From assembly GCF_002797575.1 (NCBI RefSeq), contig NZ_PGTX01000001.1:62001-126000 (forward strand): DNA of 64,000 nt. The letters run 5' to 3'. The first letter of the stretch is position 1. Every line of letters begins with the position of its first letter. The DNA comes from Polynucleobacter brandtiae. Its GTDB lineage: Bacteria; Pseudomonadota; Gammaproteobacteria; Burkholderiales; Burkholderiaceae. The notes below the pieces were generated by a model, which did not search any database, was not told the origin of the DNA, and was given only the letters and a program-made list of their open reading frames with translations. Position numbers and translations under genes: made by a program. Positions 55,757 to 64,000 of the stretch are shown here, in pieces.

Positions 55757-56797
55757 GTGGCATTGCTGAAAACTCCGGATTCGAATCCCATTGATTATAT
55801 CGATGAAGAGGATTTCATTACCTTAGAAATTCCCCATGAGGTGGATGGGGAGCGTTTAGACAAGTTTCTGGGGGGTGCTTTGCCTGATTACTCCCGTGCC
55901 CGCCTTAAGACATGGGTCGAAGAGGGCGCTGTTATGGTTGACGGCGTTGTGGTGACAAAATCCCGCCACTTGCTGCGTGGCGGTGAGAATATTAAGGTAT
56001 TTCCGCAAGAAATGCCCGAGCAATACGCTTTTGCGCCTGAAAACATCCCTTTAGATATCGTCTATGAGGATGAGGCAATCATCGTGGTGAATAAGCCGGC
56101 GGGTCTTGTAGTCCATCCAGCCGTAGGTAATTGGACAGGAACCTTGCTAAATGCGCTGTTATTTCACTTTCCCGAGCTTAAACACTTGCCAAGGGCCGGA
56201 ATTGTTCATCGCCTAGATAAAGATACCTCCGGATTAATGGTGGTTGCCCGCACAGATGTGGCTCAGACTGCCCTGGTTAGGCAGTTACAGGAGCGAACTG
56301 TAGGGCGACGATATTTGGCTTGGGTTTGGGGTGAGGCTCCTACGCAGGGTAAGGTGTTGGCCTCAGTTGGTCGAGATCAGCGTGATCGACTGAAGATGGC
56401 TGCAGGCTCTGCACAGGGTAAACCGGCTGCTACATTGTTTCGTCGCCTCGCTAAAGGCGAGTTTGCTGCTAGTCCGGTTACGCTTTTGGAGTGCAGGCTT
56501 GAGACGGGAAGAACACATCAAATACGGGTGCATCTAGAGTCTTTGGGTCTGCCTTTATTGGGTGATCCGGTGTATCGCAAGAGAACCCCCGGCGTTGCTA
56601 AATCCCTCCCATTTGAGCGTCAAGCACTTCACGCTTATGCTTTAAGTTTGCAGCACCCCACGTCACTGGAAATCATGACCTGGTTTAGGTTGCCGCCAGA
56701 AGATTTAATTCAACTGCAATCACTTACCGGCATGAATGAGGAAGATCTTCCCAAAGAGGCTGCTTTAATGGCTTCAATTAAAAATGATCAGCGTTAG
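55757..56797 (+). CDS. rluD: 23S rRNA pseudouridine synthase RluD
   Basis: Makes pseudouridines 1911, 1915 and 1917 in 23S rRNA, by family. An S4 domain occupies about residues 25-90 (ERLDKFLGGALPDYSRARLKTWV). The RluA-type catalytic core shows the catalytic Asp154 in HRLDKDTSGL, then YLAWVWG and CRLETGRTHQIRVHL. Length 346. The start is GTG 55757; no in-frame ATG lies near the beginning. Its last 14 nt overlap pgeF. Confidence 0.94.
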   Translation: MALLKTPDSNPIDYIDEEDFITLEIPHEVDGERLDKFLGGALPDYSRARLKTWVEEGAVMVDGVVVTKSRHLLRGGENIKVFPQEMPEQYAFAPENIPLDIVYEDEAIIVVNKPAGLVVHPAVGNWTGTLLNALLFHFPELKHLPRAGIVHRLDKDTSGLMVVARTDVAQTALVRQLQERTVGRRYLAWVWGEAPTQGKVLASVGRDQRDRLKMAAGSAQGKPAATLFRRLAKGEFAASPVTLLECRLETGRTHQIRVHLESLGLPLLGDPVYRKRTPGVAKSLPFERQALHAYALSLQHPTSLEIMTWFRLPPEDLIQLQSLTGMNEEDLPKEAALMASIKNDQR

Positions 56798-57569
56798 CAG
56801 CCTGCCAGGGCATTATCTTTTACCTGACTGGCAACCCCCAGTTACTATCCACTCTTTTTGTACAACCCGTTTTGGTGGGGTTAGTAAACCCCCATTTGAC
56901 CAAATGAATCTGGGGTTAAATGCTGGTGACGAACCGCAAGCAGTCTTGAAAAACAGAGCCATTCTTACTCGGCAGCTTTCGTCCCAACCCACTTGGTTAA
57001 AGCAAGTCCATGGCACAGAGGTAAGTACGCCCATACTCAGAGATGCTCTGCCTTTAGAGCCCATTGTGGCCGACGCTATTGTTAGCGATAGGCCCGGCGA
57101 GGTCTTGGCTATTTTGACGGCGGATTGTATGCCAGTATTGTTTACTACTGTTGCGGGTGACGTTATTGCTGCCGCTCATGCTGGCTGGAAAGGTCTGAGT
57201 GGCGGCGTTTTAGAAAATACTGTACAAGCAATGCTTTCCTTAAAGCCTTCCTTAACTCCTGAAGCAATTTTAGTTTGGATGGGGCCTGCCATTGGGCCAA
57301 CAGCATTTGAAGTGGGGTCGGATGTTTTGGATGCTTTCTCCAATCAATCCGAATCCGTCTTATGCGATGCTTTTATACCGATTCCAGGCAGACGCGGTAA
57401 ATATTTGGCCAGCTTAGAGGTGTTGGCCGCGGACCGTCTTCGGTCTTTGGGCATTCTATCTATCGCAAGAAGTGGCCTATGTACCTACACCGACCCACAA
57501 CGCTTTTACTCTTATCGTCGCGAGGGTGTGACTGGGCGCTTTGCCTCATTAATATGGATTGCCCCATAG
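56784..57569 (+). CDS. pgeF: PgeF/YfiH family multicopper-type oxidoreductase
   Basis: The YfiH (DUF152) fold with the conserved Cys/His set: KQVHGTEV, LTADCMPV, AAHAGWKGLSGG. The C-terminus carries CTYTDPQRFYSYRREGVTGR. The family has been called laccase-like and is linked to peptidoglycan muropeptide editing in E. coli. Length 261. Starts inside the rluD 3' end and shares the bamD-rluD-pgeF neighbourhood seen in many proteobacteria. Confidence 0.93.
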   Translation: MISVSSLPGHYLLPDWQPPVTIHSFCTTRFGGVSKPPFDQMNLGLNAGDEPQAVLKNRAILTRQLSSQPTWLKQVHGTEVSTPILRDALPLEPIVADAIVSDRPGEVLAILTADCMPVLFTTVAGDVIAAAHAGWKGLSGGVLENTVQAMLSLKPSLTPEAILVWMGPAIGPTAFEVGSDVLDAFSNQSESVLCDAFIPIPGRRGKYLASLEVLAADRLRSLGILSIARSGLCTYTDPQRFYSYRREGVTGRFASLIWIAP

Positions 57570-57669
57570 ATTTTGCAGCTTCACTAAGGGCTACAGGGCT
57601 AGGGTTAGTGCGTATAACCATCTACAGCATATAAAGGCAGAATAGGATTATTCAATTAATGGGATAACT

Positions 57670-59301
57670 ATGTTTGCTGGCATGAATTCTGGAGTAGCTC
57701 CATCTTTAGCACCCCAACACATGGCATTAATCCCATCAGAGCGTTTAGCAGAAATTCAGAAAGAATATTTTACGCAGTGGGCGCACCTCGCTGCGAATCC
57801 TCAGGCCATTGAGCTAAAAGATCGGCGCTTTGCGGGCAATGCATGGCAAGCATCCTGGAGCAAGTTTATTGCTGCGAGCTATCTCTTGAATTCCAGGCAT
57901 TTGTTGGCTCTTGCTAAAGCAGTTGATGCCGATGAAAAAACAAAGGTCAAAATTTTGTTCACAACAGAGCAAATGATTGACGCATTATCGCCATCTAATT
58001 TCATCGCAACAAATCCTGAAGTTTTAGAAAATATTATTAGCTCGCAAGGGCAGTCCATTCAAAACGGGATCGTTAATTTATTGGGCGATTTGAAAAAAGG
58101 CAAGGTTTCTCAGACGGATGAAAGCGCCTTTGAGCTTGGTAAAAATATTGCGATGACAGAGGGTCAGGTGGTGTTTCGCAATGCCCTCTTTGAGCTCATT
58201 CAATACAAGCCCTTGACCGAGACAGTCTTCGAGCGTCCTTACTTGATGGTTCCACCATGTATCAACAAATATTACATCTTAGATTTACAGCCAGATAATT
58301 CAGTTGTACGGTACATGGTCGAGCAAGGCCATACGATTTTTTTAGTTTCCTGGAAAAATCCTGATGAAGCTATGGCTCAAGTGACATGGGACGATTATGT
58401 TGGCGAGGGTGTTATTAAGGCTATTGAAGTTGCCAAAGAAATTGGGACCACAGAGCAAATTAATGTTTTAGGTTTTTGTGTTGGCGGTACGCTTGTTTCT
58501 ACTGCCTTGGCGGTTCTCGCTGCACGCAAAAAGGACTGGGTTGCCAGCTTAACTTTACTAACCACTTTATTGGATTTTAGTGACAGCGGCATCTTAGATG
58601 TATTCATTGATGACAGTATGGTGAAGTTGCGCGAAGAGAGCATTGGCGGCCAAGCTGGAAAATTCGGCATGATGTCAGGATTAGAACTTGGTAATACTTT
58701 CTCCTTTTTGCGCCCTAATGATCTTGTTTGGAATTACGTTGTAGAAAATTATCTCAAAGGAAAGTCTCCGCCTCCTTTTGATCTCCTCTATTGGAATGGC
58801 GACTCTACTAATTTACCGGGCGCTATGTATTGCTGGTATTTACGCCACACTTACCTTCAAAACGAATTGATTGAGCCGGGTAAGCTCACTGTTTGTGGTG
58901 AAAAAATTCATCTTGAGAAAATCACCATACCCGCCTATATATATGCATCACATGATGATCATATTGTTCCGTGGAAATCAGCTTATGAGTCCACGCGAAT
59001 TCTGAAGGGTAAAAACCGATTTGTTCTTGGTGCTTCAGGCCATATTGCTGGAGTGATTAACCCCCCAGCTAAAAATAAACGACATTATTTTGAAAACAAT
59101 GCATTGGCTAAAACTGCCGATGCATGGCTGTCAGCAGCGAAAGATATTAAGGGCAGTTGGTGGCCTAATTATGCGGCTTGGTTAAAGCCGTTTGGGGGTA
59201 AAAAGGTTAAAGCGAGCAAGCTCTTTGGCAATAAAAAATATAAGGCGCTGGAGGCTGCTCCGGGTATGTATGTAAAAGAAAAAATAACAACAGCGGTTTA
59301 A
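57670..59301 (+). CDS. phaC: Poly(3-hydroxyalkanoate) synthase, class I
   Basis: Polymerises (R)-3-hydroxyacyl-CoA into storage granules. The alpha/beta-hydrolase core has the lipase-like box GFCVGGT with nucleophile Cys270; the Asp lies in ASHDDHIVPW and the His in GASGHIAGVINPP. The N-terminal domain shows WQASWSKFIAASYLLNSRHL. Length 543, slightly short of the 589 of Cupriavidus. Followed after 22 bp by phaB. Confidence 0.96.
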   Translation: MFAGMNSGVAPSLAPQHMALIPSERLAEIQKEYFTQWAHLAANPQAIELKDRRFAGNAWQASWSKFIAASYLLNSRHLLALAKAVDADEKTKVKILFTTEQMIDALSPSNFIATNPEVLENIISSQGQSIQNGIVNLLGDLKKGKVSQTDESAFELGKNIAMTEGQVVFRNALFELIQYKPLTETVFERPYLMVPPCINKYYILDLQPDNSVVRYMVEQGHTIFLVSWKNPDEAMAQVTWDDYVGEGVIKAIEVAKEIGTTEQINVLGFCVGGTLVSTALAVLAARKKDWVASLTLLTTLLDFSDSGILDVFIDDSMVKLREESIGGQAGKFGMMSGLELGNTFSFLRPNDLVWNYVVENYLKGKSPPPFDLLYWNGDSTNLPGAMYCWYLRHTYLQNELIEPGKLTVCGEKIHLEKITIPAYIYASHDDHIVPWKSAYESTRILKGKNRFVLGASGHIAGVINPPAKNKRHYFENNALAKTADAWLSAAKDIKGSWWPNYAAWLKPFGGKKVKASKLFGNKKYKALEAAPGMYVKEKITTAV

Positions 59302-59323
59302 TTCGATTTACAAGGGGATATAA

Positions 59324-60064
59324 ATGACTCAAAAGATTGCATATGTAACTGGTGGTATGGGCGGCATTGGTACTGCTATCTGCCAGCGTTTGGCAAAAGA
59401 TGGCTACAAAGTCATTGCAGGTTGCGGTCCTAATTCCCCAAGAAAAGATCGATGGCTGGGTGAGCAAAAAGCCCTGGGCTATGATTTTATTGCTTCGGAG
59501 GGCAATGTCTCAGATTGGGATAGCACCGTTCTTGCATTTGATAAAGTCAAAGCGGAAGTAGGCCGTGTTGATATTTTGGTGAATAATGCCGGCATAACCC
59601 GAGATAGCGTATTTCGTAAAATGACTCCAGAAGCCTGGAAGGCTGTTATTGATACCAATTTAAATTCCCTCTTTAATGTCACTAAGCAAGTTGTCGATGC
59701 AATGGCTGATAACGGTTGGGGGCGCATTATCAATATCTCCTCTGTAAATGGTCAAAAAGGGCAGTTTGGTCAATCGAACTACTCGACTGCAAAAGCAGGC
59801 TTACATGGATTTACCATGGCTTTGTCGCATGAATTGGCATCTAAGGGCGTGACCGTTAACACGGTTTCCCCAGGCTATATCGGCACAGATATGGTCAAGG
59901 CTATCCGAGATGATGTTTTAGAGAAGATCGTTGCCGGCGTTCCCGTTAAGCGTTTGGGCACCCCAGAAGAGATTGCATCCATTATTTGCTGGATTGCGTC
60001 TGAAGACGGTGGATATGCCACTGGGGCTGATTTTTCCTTAAATGGCGGTCTGCATACAGGTTAA
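59324..60064 (+). CDS. phaB: Acetoacetyl-CoA reductase
   Basis: NADPH-dependent short-chain dehydrogenase giving (R)-3-hydroxybutyryl-CoA for PhaC. The cofactor motif TGGMGGIG is at residues 8-15, NNAG follows and the catalytic Ser/Tyr/Lys lie in ISSVNGQKG and YSTAK. Length 246 and the adjacent phaC support PhaB over FabG, which has the same fold. An AGGGG precedes the ATG. Confidence 0.95.
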   Translation: MTQKIAYVTGGMGGIGTAICQRLAKDGYKVIAGCGPNSPRKDRWLGEQKALGYDFIASEGNVSDWDSTVLAFDKVKAEVGRVDILVNNAGITRDSVFRKMTPEAWKAVIDTNLNSLFNVTKQVVDAMADNGWGRIINISSVNGQKGQFGQSNYSTAKAGLHGFTMALSHELASKGVTVNTVSPGYIGTDMVKAIRDDVLEKIVAGVPVKRLGTPEEIASIICWIASEDGGYATGADFSLNGGLHTG

Positions 60065-60092
60065 AAAAATCCATATTTTTACAGCTTTAAGG

Positions 60093-60138
60093 TCGGCATA
60101 TTTACTCTTGGTCAAAAACTAGGAATAAACTATGCCGA
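60093..60138 (+). promoter_or_regulatory. Inverted repeat before phaR
   Basis: TCGGCATA (60093-60100) and TATGCCGA (60131-60138) are exact inverse copies; TTTA/TAAA extends the stem past one bulged base. The 30-nt middle lacks a T-run that would make a clear terminator. It sits between phaB and phaR and may be a PhaR operator or an RNA stem that sets relative expression. Confidence 0.4.
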
Positions 60139-60172
60139 TGTTGTTTTGCAGTGATGATCGCAAGGAAAAACC

Positions 60173-60733
60173 ATGGCTACACGTGCTAAAAAATCCGGTG
60201 AAAGCCGTTTAATCAAGAAATACCCCAATCGCCGTTTATACGACACGCAAACCAGCACCTATGTGACATTAGCCGATATTAAAAATTTAGTGATGTCTAG
60301 CCATCCATTTACTGTTGTCGATGCAAAAACAGACGATGATCTAACGCGAAATATCTTGCTGCAAATTATCCTAGAAGAAGAAGCTGCTGGATCACCTGTT
60401 TTTTCTTCTCAGATGCTGTCACAGATTATTCGCTTTTACGGAAATTCAATGCAAGGGCTCATGGGGAATTATTTAGAAAAGACCATGCAATCGTTTGTAG
60501 ATATTCATAGTAAGTTAGGTGATCAGACGCAAGGCTTAGGTGCTGCGAGCACCCCTGAGGCATGGGCTAACATGCTCAATCTCCAAAATCCAATGATGCA
60601 AGGATTGATGGGGAGCTTCATGGATCAAAGTAAAGACCTATTTGTTAAAATGCAAGAGCAAGTGCAGGGTACACCGTCCGTGTTCAGCGGTTTCCCATTT
60701 GTGCAGCAAACAAATAAAACAGAGAAAGAATAG
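60173..60733 (+). CDS. phaR: PHA synthesis repressor PhaR
   Basis: DNA- and PHA-binding regulator. The N-terminal domain [29 protein letters not shown] (from residue 12 onward) is the phaR DNA-binding motif; a second domain (about 60-120) is the PHB-accumulation regulatory region. The C-terminus is Gln/Met-rich and amphipathic, suited to granule binding. Length 186. AAGGA precedes the ATG. The rimO GTG follows two bases after its stop. Confidence 0.94.
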   Translation: MATRAKKSGESRLIKKYPNRRLYDTQTSTYVTLADIKNLVMSSHPFTVVDAKTDDDLTRNILLQIILEEEAAGSPVFSSQMLSQIIRFYGNSMQGLMGNYLEKTMQSFVDIHSKLGDQTQGLGAASTPEAWANMLNLQNPMMQGLMGSFMDQSKDLFVKMQEQVQGTPSVFSGFPFVQQTNKTEKE

Positions 60734-60735
60734 TC

Positions 60736-62094
60736 GTGGTCGGAAAAGTTGGTTTTGTATCCTTGGGATGCCCCAAGGCATTAGTAGATTCTGAACTCAT
60801 ATTGACGCAGTTAAGTGCTGAGGGTTATGAGACATCAAATGATTATTCAGGCGCAGATTTGGTGGTGGTCAATACCTGCGGCTTTATCGATTCTGCGGTT
60901 GAGGAGAGTCTTAATGCCATTGGTGAGGCTTTGGCAGAAAACGGTAAAGTGATTGTGACGGGATGCTTGGGTGCGCGTAAGAACGCCGACGGTAGTGATC
61001 TTATACAAAGCATTCATCCTAAAGTTCTTGCTGTGACAGGCCCGCATGCCACTGCAGAGGTGATGCAGGCAATTCATCTACATCTACCTAAGCCACATGA
61101 TCCTTTTATCGATCTGTTGCCACCCATTGGAATAAAGCTTACCCCTAAGCACTATGCTTACCTGAAAATTTCTGAAGGCTGTAATCACCGTTGCACTTTT
61201 TGCATCATTCCCAGCATGCGGGGAGACCTCGTATCTCGCCCGATCGGTGAGGTGTTGCTCGAAGCAAAACGATTGTTGGAGTCTGGTGTTAAAGAGCTAT
61301 TGGTTGTTTCGCAAGATACCAGCGCCTACGGTGTGGACATTCAATACCGAACGGGATTTTGGGATGGTAAACCGGTCAAAACCAAGATGTATGACTTGGT
61401 CAATGCGCTCAATCAAATTGCTCGTGAACACCAAGCTTGGGTACGCCTGCATTATGTTTATCCATATCCCCATGTCGATGATGTTTTGCCGCTAATGGCT
61501 GAATTTTCCGATCATGGTTATGGTGTGTTGCCTTATCTAGATATTCCTTTGCAGCATTCTCACCCAGACGTTCTTAAACGCATGAAGCGTCCGGCAAGTG
61601 GTGAAAAGAATTTGGAGCGTATTCAGGCTTGGCGTGCTGCTTGCCCGGACTTGGTCATTCGCAGTACCTTTATCGCCGGCTTTCCGGGAGAGACAGAGGC
61701 AGAATTTGAGCACTTACTGCATTTTCTTGATGAAGCACAGATCGATAGGGCGGGTTGCTTTGCCTATTCGCCAGTAGATGGCGCAACCGCTAATGTCCTT
61801 GATAATCCGGTGCCTGAGTTGGTTCGCGAGGAACGTCGGGCTCGGTTTATGGCTAAAGCAGAAGAAATTTCTATTAAGCGCCTAAGCAAAAAAACAGGTA
61901 AGCGGATACAGGTTCTTATTGATCGCGTAGACGAGTCAGGTGGAATTGGTCGTAGTATTGGTGATGCCCCTGAAATTGATGGTTTGGTTCGGGTTTTACC
62001 AGCCAATAAGCCTTCCAAGCGCTATCGTGCTGGTGAGATTATTAAGGTAACGGTTATTAGCACCCAAGGGCATGACCTAATAGCTGAAACTTGA
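60736..62094 (+). CDS. rimO: Ribosomal protein uS12 methylthiotransferase RimO
   Basis: Radical-SAM methylthiotransferase that modifies an Asp of ribosomal protein S12. The N-terminal MTTase domain has three cluster cysteines ([27 protein letters not shown]). The radical-SAM motif is [15 protein letters not shown], and a C-terminal TRAM domain starts near residue 385. Length 452. GTG start, directly before [13 protein letters not shown]. It is placed between phaR and a PHA thiolase gene, with only two bases after phaR. Confidence 0.95.
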   Translation: MVGKVGFVSLGCPKALVDSELILTQLSAEGYETSNDYSGADLVVVNTCGFIDSAVEESLNAIGEALAENGKVIVTGCLGARKNADGSDLIQSIHPKVLAVTGPHATAEVMQAIHLHLPKPHDPFIDLLPPIGIKLTPKHYAYLKISEGCNHRCTFCIIPSMRGDLVSRPIGEVLLEAKRLLESGVKELLVVSQDTSAYGVDIQYRTGFWDGKPVKTKMYDLVNALNQIAREHQAWVRLHYVYPYPHVDDVLPLMAEFSDHGYGVLPYLDIPLQHSHPDVLKRMKRPASGEKNLERIQAWRAACPDLVIRSTFIAGFPGETEAEFEHLLHFLDEAQIDRAGCFAYSPVDGATANVLDNPVPELVREERRARFMAKAEEISIKRLSKKTGKRIQVLIDRVDESGGIGRSIGDAPEIDGLVRVLPANKPSKRYRAGEIIKVTVISTQGHDLIAET

Positions 62095-62175
62095 TTATTC
62101 GAATAAAAACGTTATGAAGAGTAGCTTTCAAGATGAACTAATTTAGCCAGAAATGGCTTTGCTAAGGGGATTAAT

Positions 62176-63360
62176 ATGAGTCGTGAAGTCGTTGTTTTAA
62201 GTGCTGTTCGCTCTGCCATTGGTAGCTTTGGAGGCGCCCTTAGCTCTATGGAACCCTGTGAGCTTGGCGGTATTGTGATGAAGGAGGCGGTTTCTCGCTC
62301 TGGTGTCGATCCGGCATTGATTAACTACATTACTGTAGGTAATACGATTCCTACAGATAACCGTTATGCCTATGTCGCCCGCGTAGCTTCGATCCAGGCT
62401 GGGTTGCCGATGGAGTCGGTTGCCATGGGGCTCAATCGTTTATGCAGCTCTGGCTTGCAAGCAATTGTCACTACAGCCCAAGCCATCATGCTGGGTGATT
62501 GTGATTATGGTATCGGTGGCGGCGTTGAGGTAATGTCCCGCGGCATGTATGGCTCCCCAGCAATGCGTAGTGGTGCTCGTATGGGCGACACCAAAATGCT
62601 CGATTTGATGGTTTCTGTTTTGACGGATCCATTTGGCGTTGGTCATATGGGTGTTACTGCAGAAAATTTGGTTGAAAAGTGGAAGTTGACCCGTGAAGAG
62701 CAAGATGCGTTTGCCATGGAATCACATCGTCGTGCTGCACACGCCATTAAAGAAGGTCGCTTCAAATCCCAGATCGTTCCTATCACCATCAAATCCCGTA
62801 AAGGTGATGTGGTATTTGATACTGATGAGCACTGCAAGCCTGATACCACGATGGAAACCTTAGGCAAGATGAAGGCCGTCTTTAAAAAGGAAGGCGGTAG
62901 CGTTACTGCAGGTAATGCTTCTGGTATTAATGATGGCGCTGCTTTTTTTGTATTGGCAGAAGCGCAAGCTGCGCAGAAAGCCGGCTATAAGCCGATTGCT
63001 CGCCTTGTATCCTATGCTATTGCCGGTGTTCCAAACCACATCATGGGCGAAGGTCCGATTCCTGCGACTAAAATCGCGCTTGAGCGTGCCGGTTTAACGT
63101 TAGATCAAATTGACGTTATTGAATCTAATGAAGCGTTTGCTGCTCAAGCTTTGGCAGTGACTAAAGGCTTGGGATTAGACCCAGCTAAGACAAACGTGAA
63201 TGGTGGCGCTATTGCATTGGGTCATCCAATTGGTTGCTCAGGCGCTGCGATTGCAACAAAGGCCATTCATGAATTACAGCGGGTGCAGGGCAAATACGCG
63301 CTAGTAACTATGTGCATTGGTGGCGGTCAAGGCATTGCGACGATCTTTGAGCGCCTCTAA
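62176..63360 (+). CDS. Acetyl-CoA C-acyltransferase (PHA beta-ketothiolase)
   Basis: Condenses two acyl-CoA molecules for the first step of PHA synthesis, or splits them in beta-oxidation. The catalytic Cys90 lies in NRLCSSGLQA, the His in GHPIGCSG and the second Cys in CIGGGQG. NEAFAAQALAV is conserved. Length 394 is standard. By sequence alone phaA and bktB cannot be separated; the place after phaC-phaB-phaR-rimO supports a PHA role, and a broader acyl range would link it to propionyl-CoA. Confidence 0.93.
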   Translation: MSREVVVLSAVRSAIGSFGGALSSMEPCELGGIVMKEAVSRSGVDPALINYITVGNTIPTDNRYAYVARVASIQAGLPMESVAMGLNRLCSSGLQAIVTTAQAIMLGDCDYGIGGGVEVMSRGMYGSPAMRSGARMGDTKMLDLMVSVLTDPFGVGHMGVTAENLVEKWKLTREEQDAFAMESHRRAAHAIKEGRFKSQIVPITIKSRKGDVVFDTDEHCKPDTTMETLGKMKAVFKKEGGSVTAGNASGINDGAAFFVLAEAQAAQKAGYKPIARLVSYAIAGVPNHIMGEGPIPATKIALERAGLTLDQIDVIESNEAFAAQALAVTKGLGLDPAKTNVNGGAIALGHPIGCSGAAIATKAIHELQRVQGKYALVTMCIGGGQGIATIFERL

Positions 63361-63397
63361 TGGCGTTGTGTAATTCCCAAAGTAGTTACAGGCAGAC

Positions 63398-64000
63398 TTA
63401 GGTAATTAGCATTAGCACAGCATCTAAGCCGACTCGGTCAAAAGCCGCGTCGGCTTTTTCTTTGACAATTGTTTTTGCTCTATAGGCAACACTAACACCA
63501 GAGCCGTGCATCATCAGTAAATCATTAGAGCCGTCACCCATGGTGATTGCATTGTATTTATGGCAATCCATTGCAACGCAGACTTGATCCAGATAGCTTG
63601 CTTTGGCAGCGCCATCCACTATTTCACCGAGCACTTTGCCAGTGAGCTTTCCATCAATTATTTCCAAGGTGTTGGCTTGGGTTTGCTTAAAGCCAAACTT
63701 GCGTTGTAACTTTTCGGTAAAAAACGTAAAGCCACCTGAAACCAAAAGGGTATAAAGCCCTTGTTCATTGGCGCCAGCAAGTAATTCTGTGGCACCTGGA
63801 TTGGGTTGGAGGCGCTCTAAATAGACTGATTCAAGTACATTAGCAGATACACCAGCAAGTAGTGCTACACGCCTACGTAGACTCTCTTTAAAATCTTTGA
63901 TCTCACCACGCATAGTGGCTTCAGTAATTTCAGAGACGGCTGCCTTCTTACCGGCGAAGTCTGCAATTTCATCGATACACTCAATATTAATCAAGGTCGA
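63398..64000 (-). CDS. serB: Phosphoserine phosphatase, 5' end outside window
   Basis: HAD-superfamily phosphatase for the last step of serine synthesis. The visible 200 residues begin STLINIECIDEIADFAGK; the preceding Asp pair of the DxDST motif is beyond the window edge. Motif II is seen in LLVSGGFTFF, the catalytic Lys region follows, and motif III reads TMGDGSNDLLMM. The open frame continues through the right edge, so the TTG near 63994 is not the real start. It converges on the thiolase gene. Confidence 0.95.
   Translation of the reverse strand, partial: STLINIECIDEIADFAGKKAAVSEITEATMRGEIKDFKESLRRRVALLAGVSANVLESVYLERLQPNPGATELLAGANEQGLYTLLVSGGFTFFTEKLQRKFGFKQTQANTLEIIDGKLTGKVLGEIVDGAAKASYLDQVCVAMDCHKYNAITMGDGSNDLLMMHGSGVSVAYRAKTIVKEKADAAFDRVGLDAVLMLIT

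Noticed and set aside
55668-55763. 32-residue extension of BamD
   Set aside because: The lipoprotein signal peptide starts at ATG 55667; the longer form would overlap the rluD start and bury the signal.
55777-55788. T-arm-like GGATTCGAATCC suggesting a tRNA
   Set aside because: It is coding sequence near the start of rluD; no acceptor or anticodon arm can be formed around it.

Overview
The window looks like chromosomal core DNA of a betaproteobacterium of the order Burkholderiales, most likely Polynucleobacter or a close relative. This rests on recognisable protein families, gene order (cysS, an AlkA-type glycosylase, accA, tilS and the aspartokinase gene before a tRNA-Ser; phaC-phaB-phaR; bamD/rluD/pgeF), moderate GC content and tight gene packing. 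No database search was possible, so the genus is an inference. I see no insertion sequence, prophage, CRISPR array or integrated island.

Layout. 1-6.7 kb: the 5' part of a TPR lipoprotein gene (minus strand), then cysS, an AlkA-like DNA glycosylase, accA, tilS, lysC and tRNA-Ser(GCT) with a strong terminator. 6.7-14.9 kb: a GST-family gene, a complete branched-chain-amino-acid-type ABC importer (binding protein, two permeases, two ATPases) with an M20 peptidase, converging on an amidase gene. 15-17.1 kb: small genes of unknown role (an HTH/zinc-ribbon protein behind 8-bp tandem repeats, a secreted protein, a zinc-ribbon Smr-like protein) and a yqjD-yqjE-yqjK-like envelope set. 17.1-22.3 kb: divergent apt and an MTA/SAH nucleosidase-like gene, fadD-type acyl-CoA ligase, a MetA-type outer-membrane protein, a four-helix membrane protein, and an unrecognised cytosolic protein.

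22.3-29.6 kb is thiamine territory: tRNA-Asn, thiD, then on the minus strand thiC-thiO-thiS-thiG-thiE behind a TPP riboswitch with a candidate Shine-Dalgarno-masking hairpin, and upstream a Nudix hydrolase of the subfamily linked to removal of damaged thiamine diphosphate. 29.6-32.5 kb: an inverted pair of perfect DnaA boxes, tRNA-Arg(CCT), a 45-residue membrane protein missed by length-filtered gene calling, an MFS transporter and a class III CoA-transferase. 32.5-37 kb: parE-parC. 37-42.4 kb: XdhC, a MocA-like nucleotidyltransferase, RidA, a CoxE-like VWA protein, a CoxD/MoxR-like ATPase and two c-type cytochromes. These resemble the accessory set of a molybdenum hydroxylase, but the hydroxylase itself is not in the window.

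42.4-50.5 kb is a propionyl-CoA to succinyl-CoA module: a divergent GntR regulator with two candidate operators, methylmalonyl-CoA mutase, its MeaB GTPase chaperone, both propionyl-CoA carboxylase subunits and an epimerase-like VOC protein. 50.5-57.6 kb: tsaB, rimI, a HolD-like gene, lplT, alr, bamD, rluD and pgeF. 57.7-63.4 kb: polyhydroxyalkanoate genes phaC, phaB, phaR and a thiolase gene, with rimO inserted between phaR and the thiolase. The window ends inside serB.

The metabolic parts interlock. Propionyl-CoA and acetyl-CoA metabolism, fatty acid activation and PHA storage share acyl-CoA pools, and the nucleosidase/Apt pair recycles adenine. The most interesting unexplained items are the small HTH/zinc-ribbon locus with its iterons, the small membrane protein downstream of the MFS gene, the degenerate signature motif in LivG, the orphan molybdenum-hydroxylase accessory set, and the DnaA box pair.
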